The notes below the pieces were generated by a model, which worked only from the letters and a program-made list of their open reading frames with translations, was not told the origin of the DNA and did not search any database. From positions 124,001 to 188,000 of the forward strand of contig NZ_JBNLIA010000004.1 of NCBI RefSeq assembly GCF_050122995.1: a stretch of DNA of 64,000 nt. The letters run 5' to 3'. This document shows positions 7,674-15,949 of this stretch, in pieces. The translations under genes were made by a program, and so were the position numbers. Position 1 is the first letter of the stretch. Every line of letters begins with the position of its first letter. This stretch comes from Haloparvum alkalitolerans. GTDB taxonomy: Archaea > Halobacteriota > Halobacteria > Halobacteriales > Haloferacaceae.

Positions 7674-8852
7674 ATGATCGAACTTCTGCTGATCTCCTTC
7701 GGCCTGGTCGTCGCCCTGTTCGTCGGGTACAACATCGGGGGCGCGACGACGGGGCCGGCGTTCGGTCCGGCGGTCGGCTCGGACGTGCTCTCGAAGACGG
7801 GGGCCGCGGCGCTGATGTCGGTGTTCTTCGCGATCGGCGCGTGGACGATCGGCCGCCGCGTCGTCGACACGCTCGGGAACGACCTCGTGACCCGCGGCGG
7901 GATCTTCACGCTGGAGACGAGCATCGTCGTGCTGTTCTTCATCGGCGCGGCGCTGTTCATCGGGAACTACGCGGGCGTCCCGGCCTCGACCTCGATGACC
8001 GCGGTCGGGGCCATCGCGGGGCTCGGCGTCGCGACCGGCTCGCTCGACTGGGCCGTGATGGGCGAGATCGCCGTCTGGTGGATCGTCGCGCCGATCATCG
8101 GCTTCTGGGTCTCGGGGATGATCGGCCGGTACCTCTACCCGCAGATCAACCGCCGCGTCGCCATCGAGTCCAGCGAGGGGCCGCTGTTCACCGTCGATCG
8201 GAGCGGGGTCGTCCCGCGACTGGTCCCGGGCGAGAACACCACACGCCGTGAGGCGGTCGGCTCCGTGGTCGTCATCCTGATCGGCTGTCTGATGGCCTTC
8301 TCCTCGGGCACCTCGAACATCGCGAACGCCATCGCGCCGCTGGTCGGGGCGGGGATGGACCTGGAACCGCTGATCGTGCTCGGCAGCGTCGCGGTCGCGG
8401 TCGGTGCGTTCACCATCGCGCGCCGGACGCTCGACACGCTCGGCAACGACATCACCAACCTACCGCTGACCGCGTCGATCATCGTCGCGGTCGTTTCCTC
8501 GGCCATCGTCACCGGGCTGTCGGCGATCGGCATCCCCGCCTCCTTCGTCATCATCGCGACGATGTCCATCGTCGGCCTCGGCTGGGGCCGCGCGACGCGG
8601 ACCGTCACGGTCTCACAGAGCATTCGCGGCGAGGGCGAGACGAAGGTCTCCGTCGGCGCGCTGACGGCCGAGGATCCGGGGGACGCCGCCCCGGACATCG
8701 GCGACGAGGAGCCCGCGGACATCCCCGCGGCCGCGGACCTGTTCGACCCCGCGACCACCGGCCGCGTCATCATGATGCAGAACGCCGTGCCGGTCATCTC
8801 GACGGTCGGCGCCTACGTCACCTTCCTCGTGCTGTTCCGGTTCGTCTGGTAG
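7674..8852 (+). CDS. PiT-family inorganic phosphate/anion permease
   Basis: A 392-residue polytopic protein with the inverted two-repeat layout of the PiT (phosphate:cation symporter) family. The first half-signature is VGYNIGGATTGPAFGPAVG near residue 18, where most PiT proteins have GANDVANA. The second is SSGTSNIANAIAPLVGAG near residue 212, closer to the standard. Each is followed by a TLGNDL or TLGNDITNLPLTAS motif, which supports an internal duplication. A cytoplasmic loop of about 60 acidic residues precedes the last helix. The altered first motif means substrate and coupling ion are uncertain; phosphate is the best guess. No PhoU-like gene lies next to it. Confidence 0.75.
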   Translation: MIELLLISFGLVVALFVGYNIGGATTGPAFGPAVGSDVLSKTGAAALMSVFFAIGAWTIGRRVVDTLGNDLVTRGGIFTLETSIVVLFFIGAALFIGNYAGVPASTSMTAVGAIAGLGVATGSLDWAVMGEIAVWWIVAPIIGFWVSGMIGRYLYPQINRRVAIESSEGPLFTVDRSGVVPRLVPGENTTRREAVGSVVVILIGCLMAFSSGTSNIANAIAPLVGAGMDLEPLIVLGSVAVAVGAFTIARRTLDTLGNDITNLPLTASIIVAVVSSAIVTGLSAIGIPASFVIIATMSIVGLGWGRATRTVTVSQSIRGEGETKVSVGALTAEDPGDAAPDIGDEEPADIPAAADLFDPATTGRVIMMQNAVPVISTVGAYVTFLVLFRFVW

Positions 8853-8899
8853 CCGACGAGGTCCGCGGCGGGCGACCCCCACCGGGGACCGCGGCCGCC

Positions 8900-9544
8900 T
8901 CAGACCAGATCGAGGGTGAGCGGGTACGACCACGCCTCCCCGTCGTTCGCCTTCACCGCGGCGACGACACAGAAGATCAGGTCGAGGAGCCCGACCAGCA
9001 GCATGACGAACACCCCGACGACGAGCAGCGTGAGGACCAGCCCGATGATCGAGTAGATCGTCATGAAGATCTGCCAGTTGATCGCGTTACGAGCGTTCTC
9101 GCGAACGAACTCGTCCTCGCTCACCACGAGGACGATGACGGGACCGATCACCCACGTGAACAGCGCGAGAACGTGCGTGATCGCGGCCAGCGACGTGTCG
9201 TCAGCCGAGGACGCGGCCGCCTCGCTGTCGATCGCAGCGCCACCGGTCGTGACGTCATCCGTTGTCGCGCCGCCGGTCGTGGCGTCATCCGTTGCCGCGC
9301 TGCCGGTCGTGACGTCATCCGTCGGGGCCTCACCGAACTCCTCGGGGTCCGACCCACCGGCTTCGGCGTCCGGCCCCTGTTGGTCCTCGGTGTCCGCCGG
9401 CTCGGCGTCCGACGGTTCGGCGTCCGTGTCCGCCGACTCCGCGTCCGCGTCGGCCGGTTCGTCCCGTGTCGGTTCGGTACGCTCGTCGTTCGGGTCCGGC
9501 TCGTCGTCCGAGCCCGCGGACCCCGGAGGATCGTCAGGTGGCAT
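8900..9544 (-). CDS. DUF4870 domain membrane protein with repeated acidic linker
   Basis: A 214-residue protein starting at ATG 9544. The first ~110 residues are a disordered Asp/Ala/Pro-rich region containing a 10-residue unit (TTGGATTDDV-like) repeated three times; the DNA repeats in 30-bp steps from about 9243. The C-terminal ~100 residues carry the DUF4870 fold: a first helix (LAAITHVLALFTWVIGPVIV), the conserved VRENARNAINWQI motif, and two further helices, ending ...KANDGEAWSYPLTLDL. The family's function is unknown. The linker repeats are probably prone to length variation. Confidence 0.8.
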   Translation of the reverse strand: MPPDDPPGSAGSDDEPDPNDERTEPTRDEPADADAESADTDAEPSDAEPADTEDQQGPDAEAGGSDPEEFGEAPTDDVTTGSAATDDATTGGATTDDVTTGGAAIDSEAAASSADDTSLAAITHVLALFTWVIGPVIVLVVSEDEFVRENARNAINWQIFMTIYSIIGLVLTLLVVGVFVMLLVGLLDLIFCVVAAVKANDGEAWSYPLTLDLV

Positions 9545-9695
9545 CACGGACCACCTCATGCCGATGACATAAATCACCTTCGGCGGCGTGAGGTGGGGTC
9601 GCTGCCGGTCAGGAGCCGACTTCTTCCCTCATCGGGCCGCGACCGCGGCGCCATCCGCCGGGGAGTGTGTGGATCCCCCTCGCGGCGAATAACTG

Positions 9696-9704
9696 GTTTT
9701 AAGC
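9696..9704 (+). promoter_or_regulatory. TATA-like box of sucCD operon
   Basis: GTTTTAAGC lies about 32 bp upstream of the sucC ATG at 9732, giving a leaderless or very short-leader transcript for the two succinyl-CoA synthetase genes. Confidence 0.5.
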
Positions 9705-9731
9705 GCCCGTCGGACGCCCCTTTACACGCTA

Positions 9732-10877
9732 ATGAAGCTCCACGAATATCAGGCGAAGGATATCTTCGCCGACGCCGGGATCCCGGTCCCGGAGTCCCGG
9801 CTCGCCGGGAGCGTCGACGAGGTGCTCGACGCGGTCGACGAGATCGGGTACCCGGCGGCCGTGAAGGCACAGGTGCATGTCGGCGGACGCGGGAAGGCCG
9901 GCGGCATCAAGATCGCCGGCGACCGCGACGAGGCGGAGCAGTACGCCGAGGAGATCCTCGGCATGGACCTCAAGGGCTACACCGTCGACAAGGTGCTCGT
10001 CGAGGCGGGCGTCGACTTCGTCGACGAGCTGTACGTCGGCGTGACGATGGACCGCGGCGAGGGCAAGCCCGTGCTGATGGTCTCGACTGAGGGCGGCGTC
10101 GACATCGAGGAGGTCGCCGAGGAGAACCCCGACGCCATCGCGCGCGAGCACGTCGACCCCGCGTTCGGCCTGCACCCCTACCAGGCCCGGAAGGTGGTCT
10201 ACGAGGCGGGCGTCGACGCGGACGTGGCGCTGGACGTGGCGTCGATCCTCTCGACGCTGTACGACCTCTACGAGGACAGCGACGCCTCGGAGATCGAGGT
10301 CAACCCCGTCATGATCACGAGCGACCGCGACGTGGTCGCCGCGGACGCCGTGATGAACATCGACGAGGACGCGCTGTTCCGCCAGCCCGAACTCGCCGAG
10401 ATGGCCGAGGAGTCCTACGAGGACGACCTCGAGCGCAAGGCCGGCGAGTACGGCTTCGACTACGTCCGCCTGTCGGGCAACGTCGGCATCATCGGTAACG
10501 GCGCGGGCCTCGTGATGACGACGCTCGACCTGGTGGACTACTACGGCGGGTCGCCGGCGAACTTCCTCGACATCGGCGGCGGCGCCAAGGCCGAGCGCGT
10601 CGCGAACGCGCTCGACATGGTGTTCTCCGACGAGAACGTCGACGCGGTCGTCTTCAACATCTTCGGCGGGATCACCCGCGGCGACGAGGTCGCCAAGGGG
10701 ATCAACGAGGCGCTCGAACAGTTCGACGAGATCCCGAAGAAGGTCGTCGTCCGCCTCGCCGGCACCAACGCCGAGGAGGGGATGGAGATCCTGAACACGG
10801 ACCTCGTGCAGGTCGAGAAGACGCTGGAGGACGCCGTCCAGCGTGCGGTCGAGAACGCACAGGAGGTGACCCAATGA
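9732..10877 (+). CDS. sucC: Succinyl-CoA synthetase, beta subunit
   Basis: A 381-residue ATP-grasp protein that with SucD interconverts succinyl-CoA and succinate with nucleotide phosphorylation in the citric acid cycle. The N-terminus MKLHEYQAKDIFADAGIPVP and the nucleotide-binding segment KAQVHVGGRGKAGGIK (residues 45-60) are family signatures. The C-terminal CoA-ligase part has SGNVGIIGNGAGLVM, DIGGGAK, FNIFGGITRGDEVAKG and VRLAGTNAEEG. Length is normal. Its stop overlaps the sucD start by 4 bp (ATGA), which suggests translational coupling and equal subunit amounts. Confidence 0.97.
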   Translation: MKLHEYQAKDIFADAGIPVPESRLAGSVDEVLDAVDEIGYPAAVKAQVHVGGRGKAGGIKIAGDRDEAEQYAEEILGMDLKGYTVDKVLVEAGVDFVDELYVGVTMDRGEGKPVLMVSTEGGVDIEEVAEENPDAIAREHVDPAFGLHPYQARKVVYEAGVDADVALDVASILSTLYDLYEDSDASEIEVNPVMITSDRDVVAADAVMNIDEDALFRQPELAEMAEESYEDDLERKAGEYGFDYVRLSGNVGIIGNGAGLVMTTLDLVDYYGGSPANFLDIGGGAKAERVANALDMVFSDENVDAVVFNIFGGITRGDEVAKGINEALEQFDEIPKKVVVRLAGTNAEEGMEILNTDLVQVEKTLEDAVQRAVENAQEVTQ

Positions 10878-11743
10878 GCATTTTCGTCGACGACGACACG
10901 CGCGTCGTGGTACAGGGAATCACCGGCGGTGAGGGCAAGTTCCACGCCGGGCAGATGATCGAGTACGGGACGAACGTCGTCGCGGGCGCGGTGCCCGGCA
11001 AGGGCGGTCAGGAGGTCGCCGGCGTCCCCGTCTACGACACCGTCGACGAGGCGGTCGAGGCGGAGAACGCCGACGCGTCCGTCATCTTCGTGCCGCCGGC
11101 GTTCGCCGCGGACGCCATCTTCGAGTCGCTCGATACGGATCTCGACCTCGCGGTCGCCATCACGGAGGGCATCCCGACGCAGGACATGGCCAAGGTGAAC
11201 AAGCGCCTCGGCGAGACCGACACGCGCCTGCTCGGGCCGAACTGCCCCGGCATCATCACGCCTGGCGAGGCGAAGCTCGGCATCCTGCCGGGCAACATCT
11301 TCGCGGACGGGAACGTCGGGCTCGTCTCCCGCTCGGGGACGCTCACCTACCAGGTCGTCGACAGCCTCACCAGCCGCGGCATCGGCCAGACGACCGCGGT
11401 CGGTATCGGCGGCGACCCGATCATCGGCACCTCCTTCGTCGACGCGCTCGAGGCGTTCGAGGCCGACGCCGAGACCGACGCGGTCGTCATGTGCGGCGAG
11501 ATCGGCGGCGAGGACGAGGAGCAGGCCGCCCGCTTCATCGGCGAGCACATGGACACGCCCGTCGCGGGCTTCATCGCGGGCCGCACCGCGCCGCCGGGCA
11601 AGCGCATGGGTCACGCCGGCGCCATCGTCTCCGGCTCCGGCACCGGCACCGCCGAGTCGAAGATCAACGCGCTGAACGACGCGGGCGTCCCGGTCGGCGA
11701 CACTCCCGAAGAGGTCGCGGACCACATCGAGGACTTCCTGTAG
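10874..11743 (+). CDS. sucD: Succinyl-CoA synthetase, alpha subunit
   Basis: A 289-residue protein of the CoA-binding/ligase family. The CoA-binding Rossmann part opens with VVVQGITGGEGKFHAGQM and GAVPGKGGQEV. GPNCPGIITPGEAKLGI and VSRSGTLTYQ follow, and H247 in KRMGHAGAIVSG is the residue that becomes phosphorylated in the family. Both the phosphohistidine loop and the GEIGGEDEEQAA motif are intact, so the enzyme should be active. It overlaps sucC by 4 bp and forms a two-gene operon; the next gene starts 127 bp later. Confidence 0.97.
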   Translation: MSIFVDDDTRVVVQGITGGEGKFHAGQMIEYGTNVVAGAVPGKGGQEVAGVPVYDTVDEAVEAENADASVIFVPPAFAADAIFESLDTDLDLAVAITEGIPTQDMAKVNKRLGETDTRLLGPNCPGIITPGEAKLGILPGNIFADGNVGLVSRSGTLTYQVVDSLTSRGIGQTTAVGIGGDPIIGTSFVDALEAFEADAETDAVVMCGEIGGEDEEQAARFIGEHMDTPVAGFIAGRTAPPGKRMGHAGAIVSGSGTGTAESKINALNDAGVPVGDTPEEVADHIEDFL

Positions 11744-11870
11744 CGCGGACCGACATCGGTCAGGTCTCGGGCCGCCGCCCGGGACCGAACCACCGGTCGG
11801 CGGTCGCGACCCTCGCCGACGCGTCGGACCGCCGCGGTGACCTTTTTGAGACGGCGTCCGAAGCCCGCCC

Positions 11871-12179
11871 ATGAGCGGCGACGACACGCGTTCGGAGGCC
11901 GCCCCCGCCGTTCCGGAGGTCGACGGGGAGGGATCGGCGCCGGTCGACGACCGGCCCTTCGTCGCCTCGCGCCGGAAGCGACTTCTGGGGTTCCTCCGAC
12001 ACAACCGCGACCGGCTGATCGTCGACGCGGCGCTGCTGCTGGCGTGGATCGTCGCGAGCGCGTCGCTGTTCGGTCGGCTCGGACTCCCGCAGTGGCTCCA
12101 CTACCTCGTCCTGCTCGTCGGGGTCGGCGCGTACGCGCTCGCCACGCCGACGTGGGAGCGCCCGTACCGGAGCGGCTGA
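11871..12179 (+). CDS. Small two-helix membrane protein
   Basis: A 102-residue protein starting at ATG 11871. The first 45 residues are acidic and disordered. A basic stretch RRKRLLGFLRHNRDRL leads into two closely spaced membrane helices (about residues 51-68 and 75-93), and it ends in PTWERPYRSG. No functional motif is visible. Similar short proteins are conserved in haloarchaea without a known role. It faces the next gene tail to tail. Confidence 0.6.
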   Translation: MSGDDTRSEAAPAVPEVDGEGSAPVDDRPFVASRRKRLLGFLRHNRDRLIVDAALLLAWIVASASLFGRLGLPQWLHYLVLLVGVGAYALATPTWERPYRSG

Positions 12180-12209
12180 CCCCCGATGGTCGGCCGGAAC
12201 CGACCCGAT

Positions 12210-13565
12210 TCAGACGAACCGCAGCAGCGGTAGCACCAGCGTTGCCAGCCAGAGAAGGACCCCGAGCCGGAGGTGCCGCGACGGGTCGGGGTCGACGCGC
12301 TCCGGCCACGAGGCGCCGACGGCGAGGAAGCCGAGCGCGACCGATAGCCCGGCGCGGTGGATCAGCGCGTCGAGGGGAAGCACCGTGACGCCGAGATACG
12401 TGTAGTCCAGGAGCACCGCGGTGAGGAAGCCGACCGACGCAGCCGAGAAGGCGAGCGGCCGGTCGAGTTGGCGCGACAGCAGGTAGGTGACGGCGGGGAT
12501 GCCGGCGAAGACGACCGGGTAGAACGCCGCGGCGATGAGCTTCGGGGGGAGCGGCGTCGTCCGCTCGAGCCCGACCGACCCGAACCGCACGAACAGGAAC
12601 GTGGCCACGATCGCGGCCGCGAGGGTCAGCGCGCGCCGCACGTCCCTGCCGACGGCGGCGTCCGCTCGCTCGACGAGGTCCAGCCGCCGGCCGCCGAGTG
12701 CGAGGCCGACGATCAGGACCGCCGTCGCGGTCGCCCCGCCGATCGGGGACCCGTCCGCGCGGTCGGCTGCGTCGGCGCCGATCGCCGCGGGCGCGGAGCC
12801 GCTGGCCGGAGGCTCCCGGCCGAGTTCGACCACGGTCGCCCAGCCGTCGGCGTCCGACCCGCCCTCGTTGGCGAGGTAGGTCCGGTAGACGTCCGAGACG
12901 AACCACCGGCCCATGAACTCGCGCTCGACGGAGGACTGCGACTCCTCGACGCTGCCGACCGTGTGTCTGAGCCGGAACCAGTCCCAGTGCTCGCGGTGGG
13001 CCTGCATCGCGGTCCACTCCTCGTCGGGGTCCGGGGCGGTGTACGCCCGGATGTGGTGGCGCGCCCCGAGGTAGTCGCCGTCGTGCAGCTGGTAGCTCTC
13101 GAGGAGCCACTGTCCCTCGTCGAGCCGTTCACCCGGGCCGACGACGTAGGTCAGCCGCGTCGAGCCCGTGGCCTGGCCCCAGGCGGTCGCGGTGCCGTTC
13201 GGTCGGACGTACCCCTCGCCGACCCCCTCGTCCTCGAAGTCGCCCCGCGTCTCGTTCCAGTCCCCGCGGCTCGACCGCTCCAGGTGCCGACGTGTCGCGT
13301 CCACGTCGCCCTTGACGATCAGGTTCAGCGGGAGCGTGCGCGTTTCGAACGCCCGCGCACGGCTCGTGTAGGGCCACACCGCCGTCCGGTCGCCCGTCCC
13401 GGCCTCGCCGTGGACGACGTGGAAGGGGGGCTCCGTCGCCGCGTCGCTCGGGTCGTCCGCGCCGCCGCCCGCGGCTCCCGGAAGCATCGCGGGGCCGACC
13501 GCACCGACTGCGAGCACGACGAACAGGAGTGCGACCGCCGTCGACGGGCGGGGAGTGCTCGGCAT
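12210..13565 (-). CDS. Large haloarchaeal membrane protein with extracellular domain
   Basis: A 451-residue protein starting at 13565. Residues about 9-28 form a signal-like hydrophobic segment. Residues 40-265 are a soluble, probably extracellular domain rich in W, H and R (YTSRARAFETRTLPLNLIVKGD, ATAWGQATGSTRLTYVVG, FRLRHTVGSVEESQSSVEREFMG). The C-terminal 180 residues contain about six membrane helices. I recognise no family with a known activity. The combination suggests an envelope-associated protein. Confidence is high that it is a real gene because composition and length fit, but low for any role. Confidence 0.65.
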   Translation of the reverse strand: MPSTPRPSTAVALLFVVLAVGAVGPAMLPGAAGGGADDPSDAATEPPFHVVHGEAGTGDRTAVWPYTSRARAFETRTLPLNLIVKGDVDATRRHLERSSRGDWNETRGDFEDEGVGEGYVRPNGTATAWGQATGSTRLTYVVGPGERLDEGQWLLESYQLHDGDYLGARHHIRAYTAPDPDEEWTAMQAHREHWDWFRLRHTVGSVEESQSSVEREFMGRWFVSDVYRTYLANEGGSDADGWATVVELGREPPASGSAPAAIGADAADRADGSPIGGATATAVLIVGLALGGRRLDLVERADAAVGRDVRRALTLAAAIVATFLFVRFGSVGLERTTPLPPKLIAAAFYPVVFAGIPAVTYLLSRQLDRPLAFSAASVGFLTAVLLDYTYLGVTVLPLDALIHRAGLSVALGFLAVGASWPERVDPDPSRHLRLGVLLWLATLVLPLLRFV

Positions 13566-13643
13566 CGTTGCAGGGTGTGAGGGGCGGTCCGATAAAGGTC
13601 TGTCCGCGCGCTCGCCCGCGGAGCGGAACCTCCGAGTCCCGGG

Positions 13644-14804
13644 TCAGCGCTCGGCGAGGACCCAGGGCTTCTCGTCCGGGTCGTAATCGGCCATCGCTCT
13701 CCCGTGGCTCCGCGTCTCGGGCGCGAGCACGCCGACGTGTTTCAGCTGCTGGACGAAGTTGAAGAGGACGTTTGTGCGCACCACGTCCGCCCACACGTCC
13801 CGGTCCTCGTACAGCCGCGCCGTCTCGCCCCGCTCGATGAGGGTTCGGGCGCGTTCGCGGCCGCGGGCGGTACAGACGGTGCCGAGGAAGACGTTCGGGT
13901 ACTCGCGGACCAGCCGCTCCAGCAGGTCGAGGAAGTGGGCGCGCGGCCCCTCCTTCCGGAGCGCCTCGAGCAGCAGTCCGAACTCCGGGTGGCGCGTGAA
14001 GCAGTTCCGCAGCAGCACCGCGAGCGGCTCGTGGACCGCGGCGACGGTGCTGCCCCGCGTCTCGTCCTTCCGGAGTCGCAGGTCGTCGAGGTCCTCGACC
14101 CCGTACCCGCGCAGGACGGTCGCCGCGAGGTCGCCCTGGTCGGTGTGGTCGTGCGGCGTCGCCGTCGTCAGCAGGCCGAGCGCCCGCGCGCCCGCGACCG
14201 CCGCGTCGCCGGCGCCGAAGCCGTACTCCTCGGCGAGCACGTCGCCGAGTTCGTCGCGGTGGAGGGGGCCGTGTCGGTCGACGGCGACGACCGGCGCGAG
14301 GTAGTTGAGCGGTTGGGCGAGGCTGAGCGTCGTCACGTCGCCGCCGAACTCCGCGCCGCCGGCGCGCAGCGACAGCTGGCCGCGAACGTCGGCCACCTCC
14401 GCGGTCGACTCCGCGGCCGGCGGGTCACGCCACGCCGCGACGCCCCCGTCGTCGACGCCGATGGTGCCGACGCCCTTCGCGTGCAGCAGGTCGGCGTGGC
14501 CCTCGACCGCGGTCGCCTCCGCCGCGAGGTAGGAGACGTGCGCGCCGCGCTGGTAGGTGAGCGCCTGCCCCATCCCGCGGAGGAGCCCCTCGTCGCCTTT
14601 CACCTCGACCGCGAACACGCGGTCGGTCTCCGTGAACCCGAGCACGTCGGGATACCGGCCGCGGATGGTGATCCGGTGCTGCTCGGCGCGGTCGAGCACG
14701 TCCGCGTACGTCTCCGCGTGCGCCTCCGGCACGTGGACGAGCGGGTCGTAGTTCCGCTCCTCGAGCTCCGTGAGCACGCCCGAGAACACCGCCGCCTCGT
14801 TCAT
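13644..14804 (-). CDS. PD-(D/E)XK nuclease-like protein with winged-helix-like C-terminus
   Basis: A 386-residue protein starting at 14804. Residues 48-90 carry what looks like a restriction-endonuclease fold core: RGRYPDVLGFTETDRVFAVEVKG, with D53 and E67-x-K69 as candidate metal ligands and catalytic Lys. GMGQALTYQRGA (Q81 region) follows, like the helix after the third core strand in this superfamily. The middle and C-terminal parts look like helical, DNA-binding-type domains (GDVLAEEYGFGAGDAAVAGARALGLL). It may cleave or process nucleic acid, or be a restriction-like defence component; no methyltransferase or helicase lies beside it. Assignment is from pattern only. Confidence 0.6.
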   Translation of the reverse strand: MNEAAVFSGVLTELEERNYDPLVHVPEAHAETYADVLDRAEQHRITIRGRYPDVLGFTETDRVFAVEVKGDEGLLRGMGQALTYQRGAHVSYLAAEATAVEGHADLLHAKGVGTIGVDDGGVAAWRDPPAAESTAEVADVRGQLSLRAGGAEFGGDVTTLSLAQPLNYLAPVVAVDRHGPLHRDELGDVLAEEYGFGAGDAAVAGARALGLLTTATPHDHTDQGDLAATVLRGYGVEDLDDLRLRKDETRGSTVAAVHEPLAVLLRNCFTRHPEFGLLLEALRKEGPRAHFLDLLERLVREYPNVFLGTVCTARGRERARTLIERGETARLYEDRDVWADVVRTNVLFNFVQQLKHVGVLAPETRSHGRAMADYDPDEKPWVLAER

Positions 14805-14897
14805 GGGTCGAGCTCGAGGCCCGGGGACAAGAACCTACCCTCGCGGCGCGGAGACCGGGAGCGACCGCGCGGCGCTCGACGCGGTCCCACGCGCCCC

Positions 14898-15899
14898 TCA
14901 CTCGCTCCACGCGTCGCGTTCGGGGTTGACGAGCCCCTCGCCCCGCTGGAACACCTCGGGATTGACCACGTTCCGGAGGTGCTCGCCGGTCAGCGCGCGG
15001 ACGATCTCCTCGCGGCCGATGGCGACGCAGCGCTCGTTCGCGCGCGGCGACATTCCGCCGTGGTGCGGCGAGCAGACGATCCGGTCGCACGCGAGCGCGG
15101 GCGTGTCCGTCGGCGGTTCCGTCTCGAAGACGTCCAGCCCGGCGGCGTAGATCGCCCCCTCCTCGACCGCCTCGACCAGCGCCGCCTCGTCGACGATGGG
15201 CCCGCGGGCGGTGTTGACGAGCACGGCGTCCGCGGCCATGCGCTCGAACTCCGGCGTCGAGAACAGCCCTCGCGTCTCCGCGGTGAGCGGCGCGTGGATC
15301 GAGACGCACGCCGCGCGGTCGAGCAGGTCCGCGAAGGTGACGCGCTCGACGCCGAACGCCTCGAACACGTCGTCGTCGACGTAGGGGTCGTACGCGATCA
15401 CGTCCATGTCCAGTCCGCGGGCCATCGGCACCGCGGCGCGGCCGATCCGCCCGAAGCCGACGATCCCGAACGTCCGGCCGTACATCGGGTTGATCGGCCG
15501 GCGCTCCCCCCACCCCTCGGACTCGCGCACGTCGCGGTCGGCGTGGACGATCTCGTGCGCGGCCGCGTGCATCAGCGCGATCGCGTGGCTCGCCACGTCG
15601 TCGTTCCCGTACCCCGGCACGTTCGAGACGGGGATCCCGTGCTCGCTCGCGGCCGCCACGTCCACGTTGTCGAACCCCGCGCCGTTGCGCATGATCAGCC
15701 GGCAGTCGCCCATCGCCTCGATCGCCGCCCGCGAGATCGGCGCCTTGAACGTCACCACCACGTCCGCGTCCCGACAGGCCGCGACCACCTCCGCCTCCGT
15801 CTCCGCCTCGACCGCGACGAGTTCGCCCCCCGCCGCCTCGACCGCCTCGCGGTAGGGTTCCTGATCCGTGAATCGCCGATCCGTGAGTACGACGCGCAT
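14898..15899 (-). CDS. D-2-hydroxyacid dehydrogenase family protein (CtBP-like)
   Basis: A 333-residue NAD(P)-dependent dehydrogenase of the D-isomer-specific 2-hydroxyacid type. The Rossmann loop GFGRIGRA spans residues 148-155. The catalytic residues are in place: R232 in VNTARGPIVDE, E261 in DVFETEPP, and the His in SPHHGGMS (279/280). The order matches phosphoglycerate dehydrogenase, glyoxylate reductase and C-terminal-binding-protein relatives, and substrate cannot be told from sequence. There is no ACT domain, which argues against a regulated serine-pathway SerA. It has no operon partners. Confidence 0.85.
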   Translation of the reverse strand: MRVVLTDRRFTDQEPYREAVEAAGGELVAVEAETEAEVVAACRDADVVVTFKAPISRAAIEAMGDCRLIMRNGAGFDNVDVAAASEHGIPVSNVPGYGNDDVASHAIALMHAAAHEIVHADRDVRESEGWGERRPINPMYGRTFGIVGFGRIGRAAVPMARGLDMDVIAYDPYVDDDVFEAFGVERVTFADLLDRAACVSIHAPLTAETRGLFSTPEFERMAADAVLVNTARGPIVDEAALVEAVEEGAIYAAGLDVFETEPPTDTPALACDRIVCSPHHGGMSPRANERCVAIGREEIVRALTGEHLRNVVNPEVFQRGEGLVNPERDAWSE

Positions 15900-15949
15900 G
15901 GGTAGGTGGTCGTCGGTGACGGCTTATAGGCTTGTGAGGCGGGGAGTTT

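Noticed and set aside
9729..10874. A 381-codon antisense frame over sucC
   Set aside because: Exact complement of a certain gene; composition is an artefact.
13704..15905. A 733-codon open frame on the plus strand
   Set aside because: It is the complement of the PD-(D/E)XK-like and dehydrogenase genes, and its protein is a low-complexity Arg/Val/Asp mixture.
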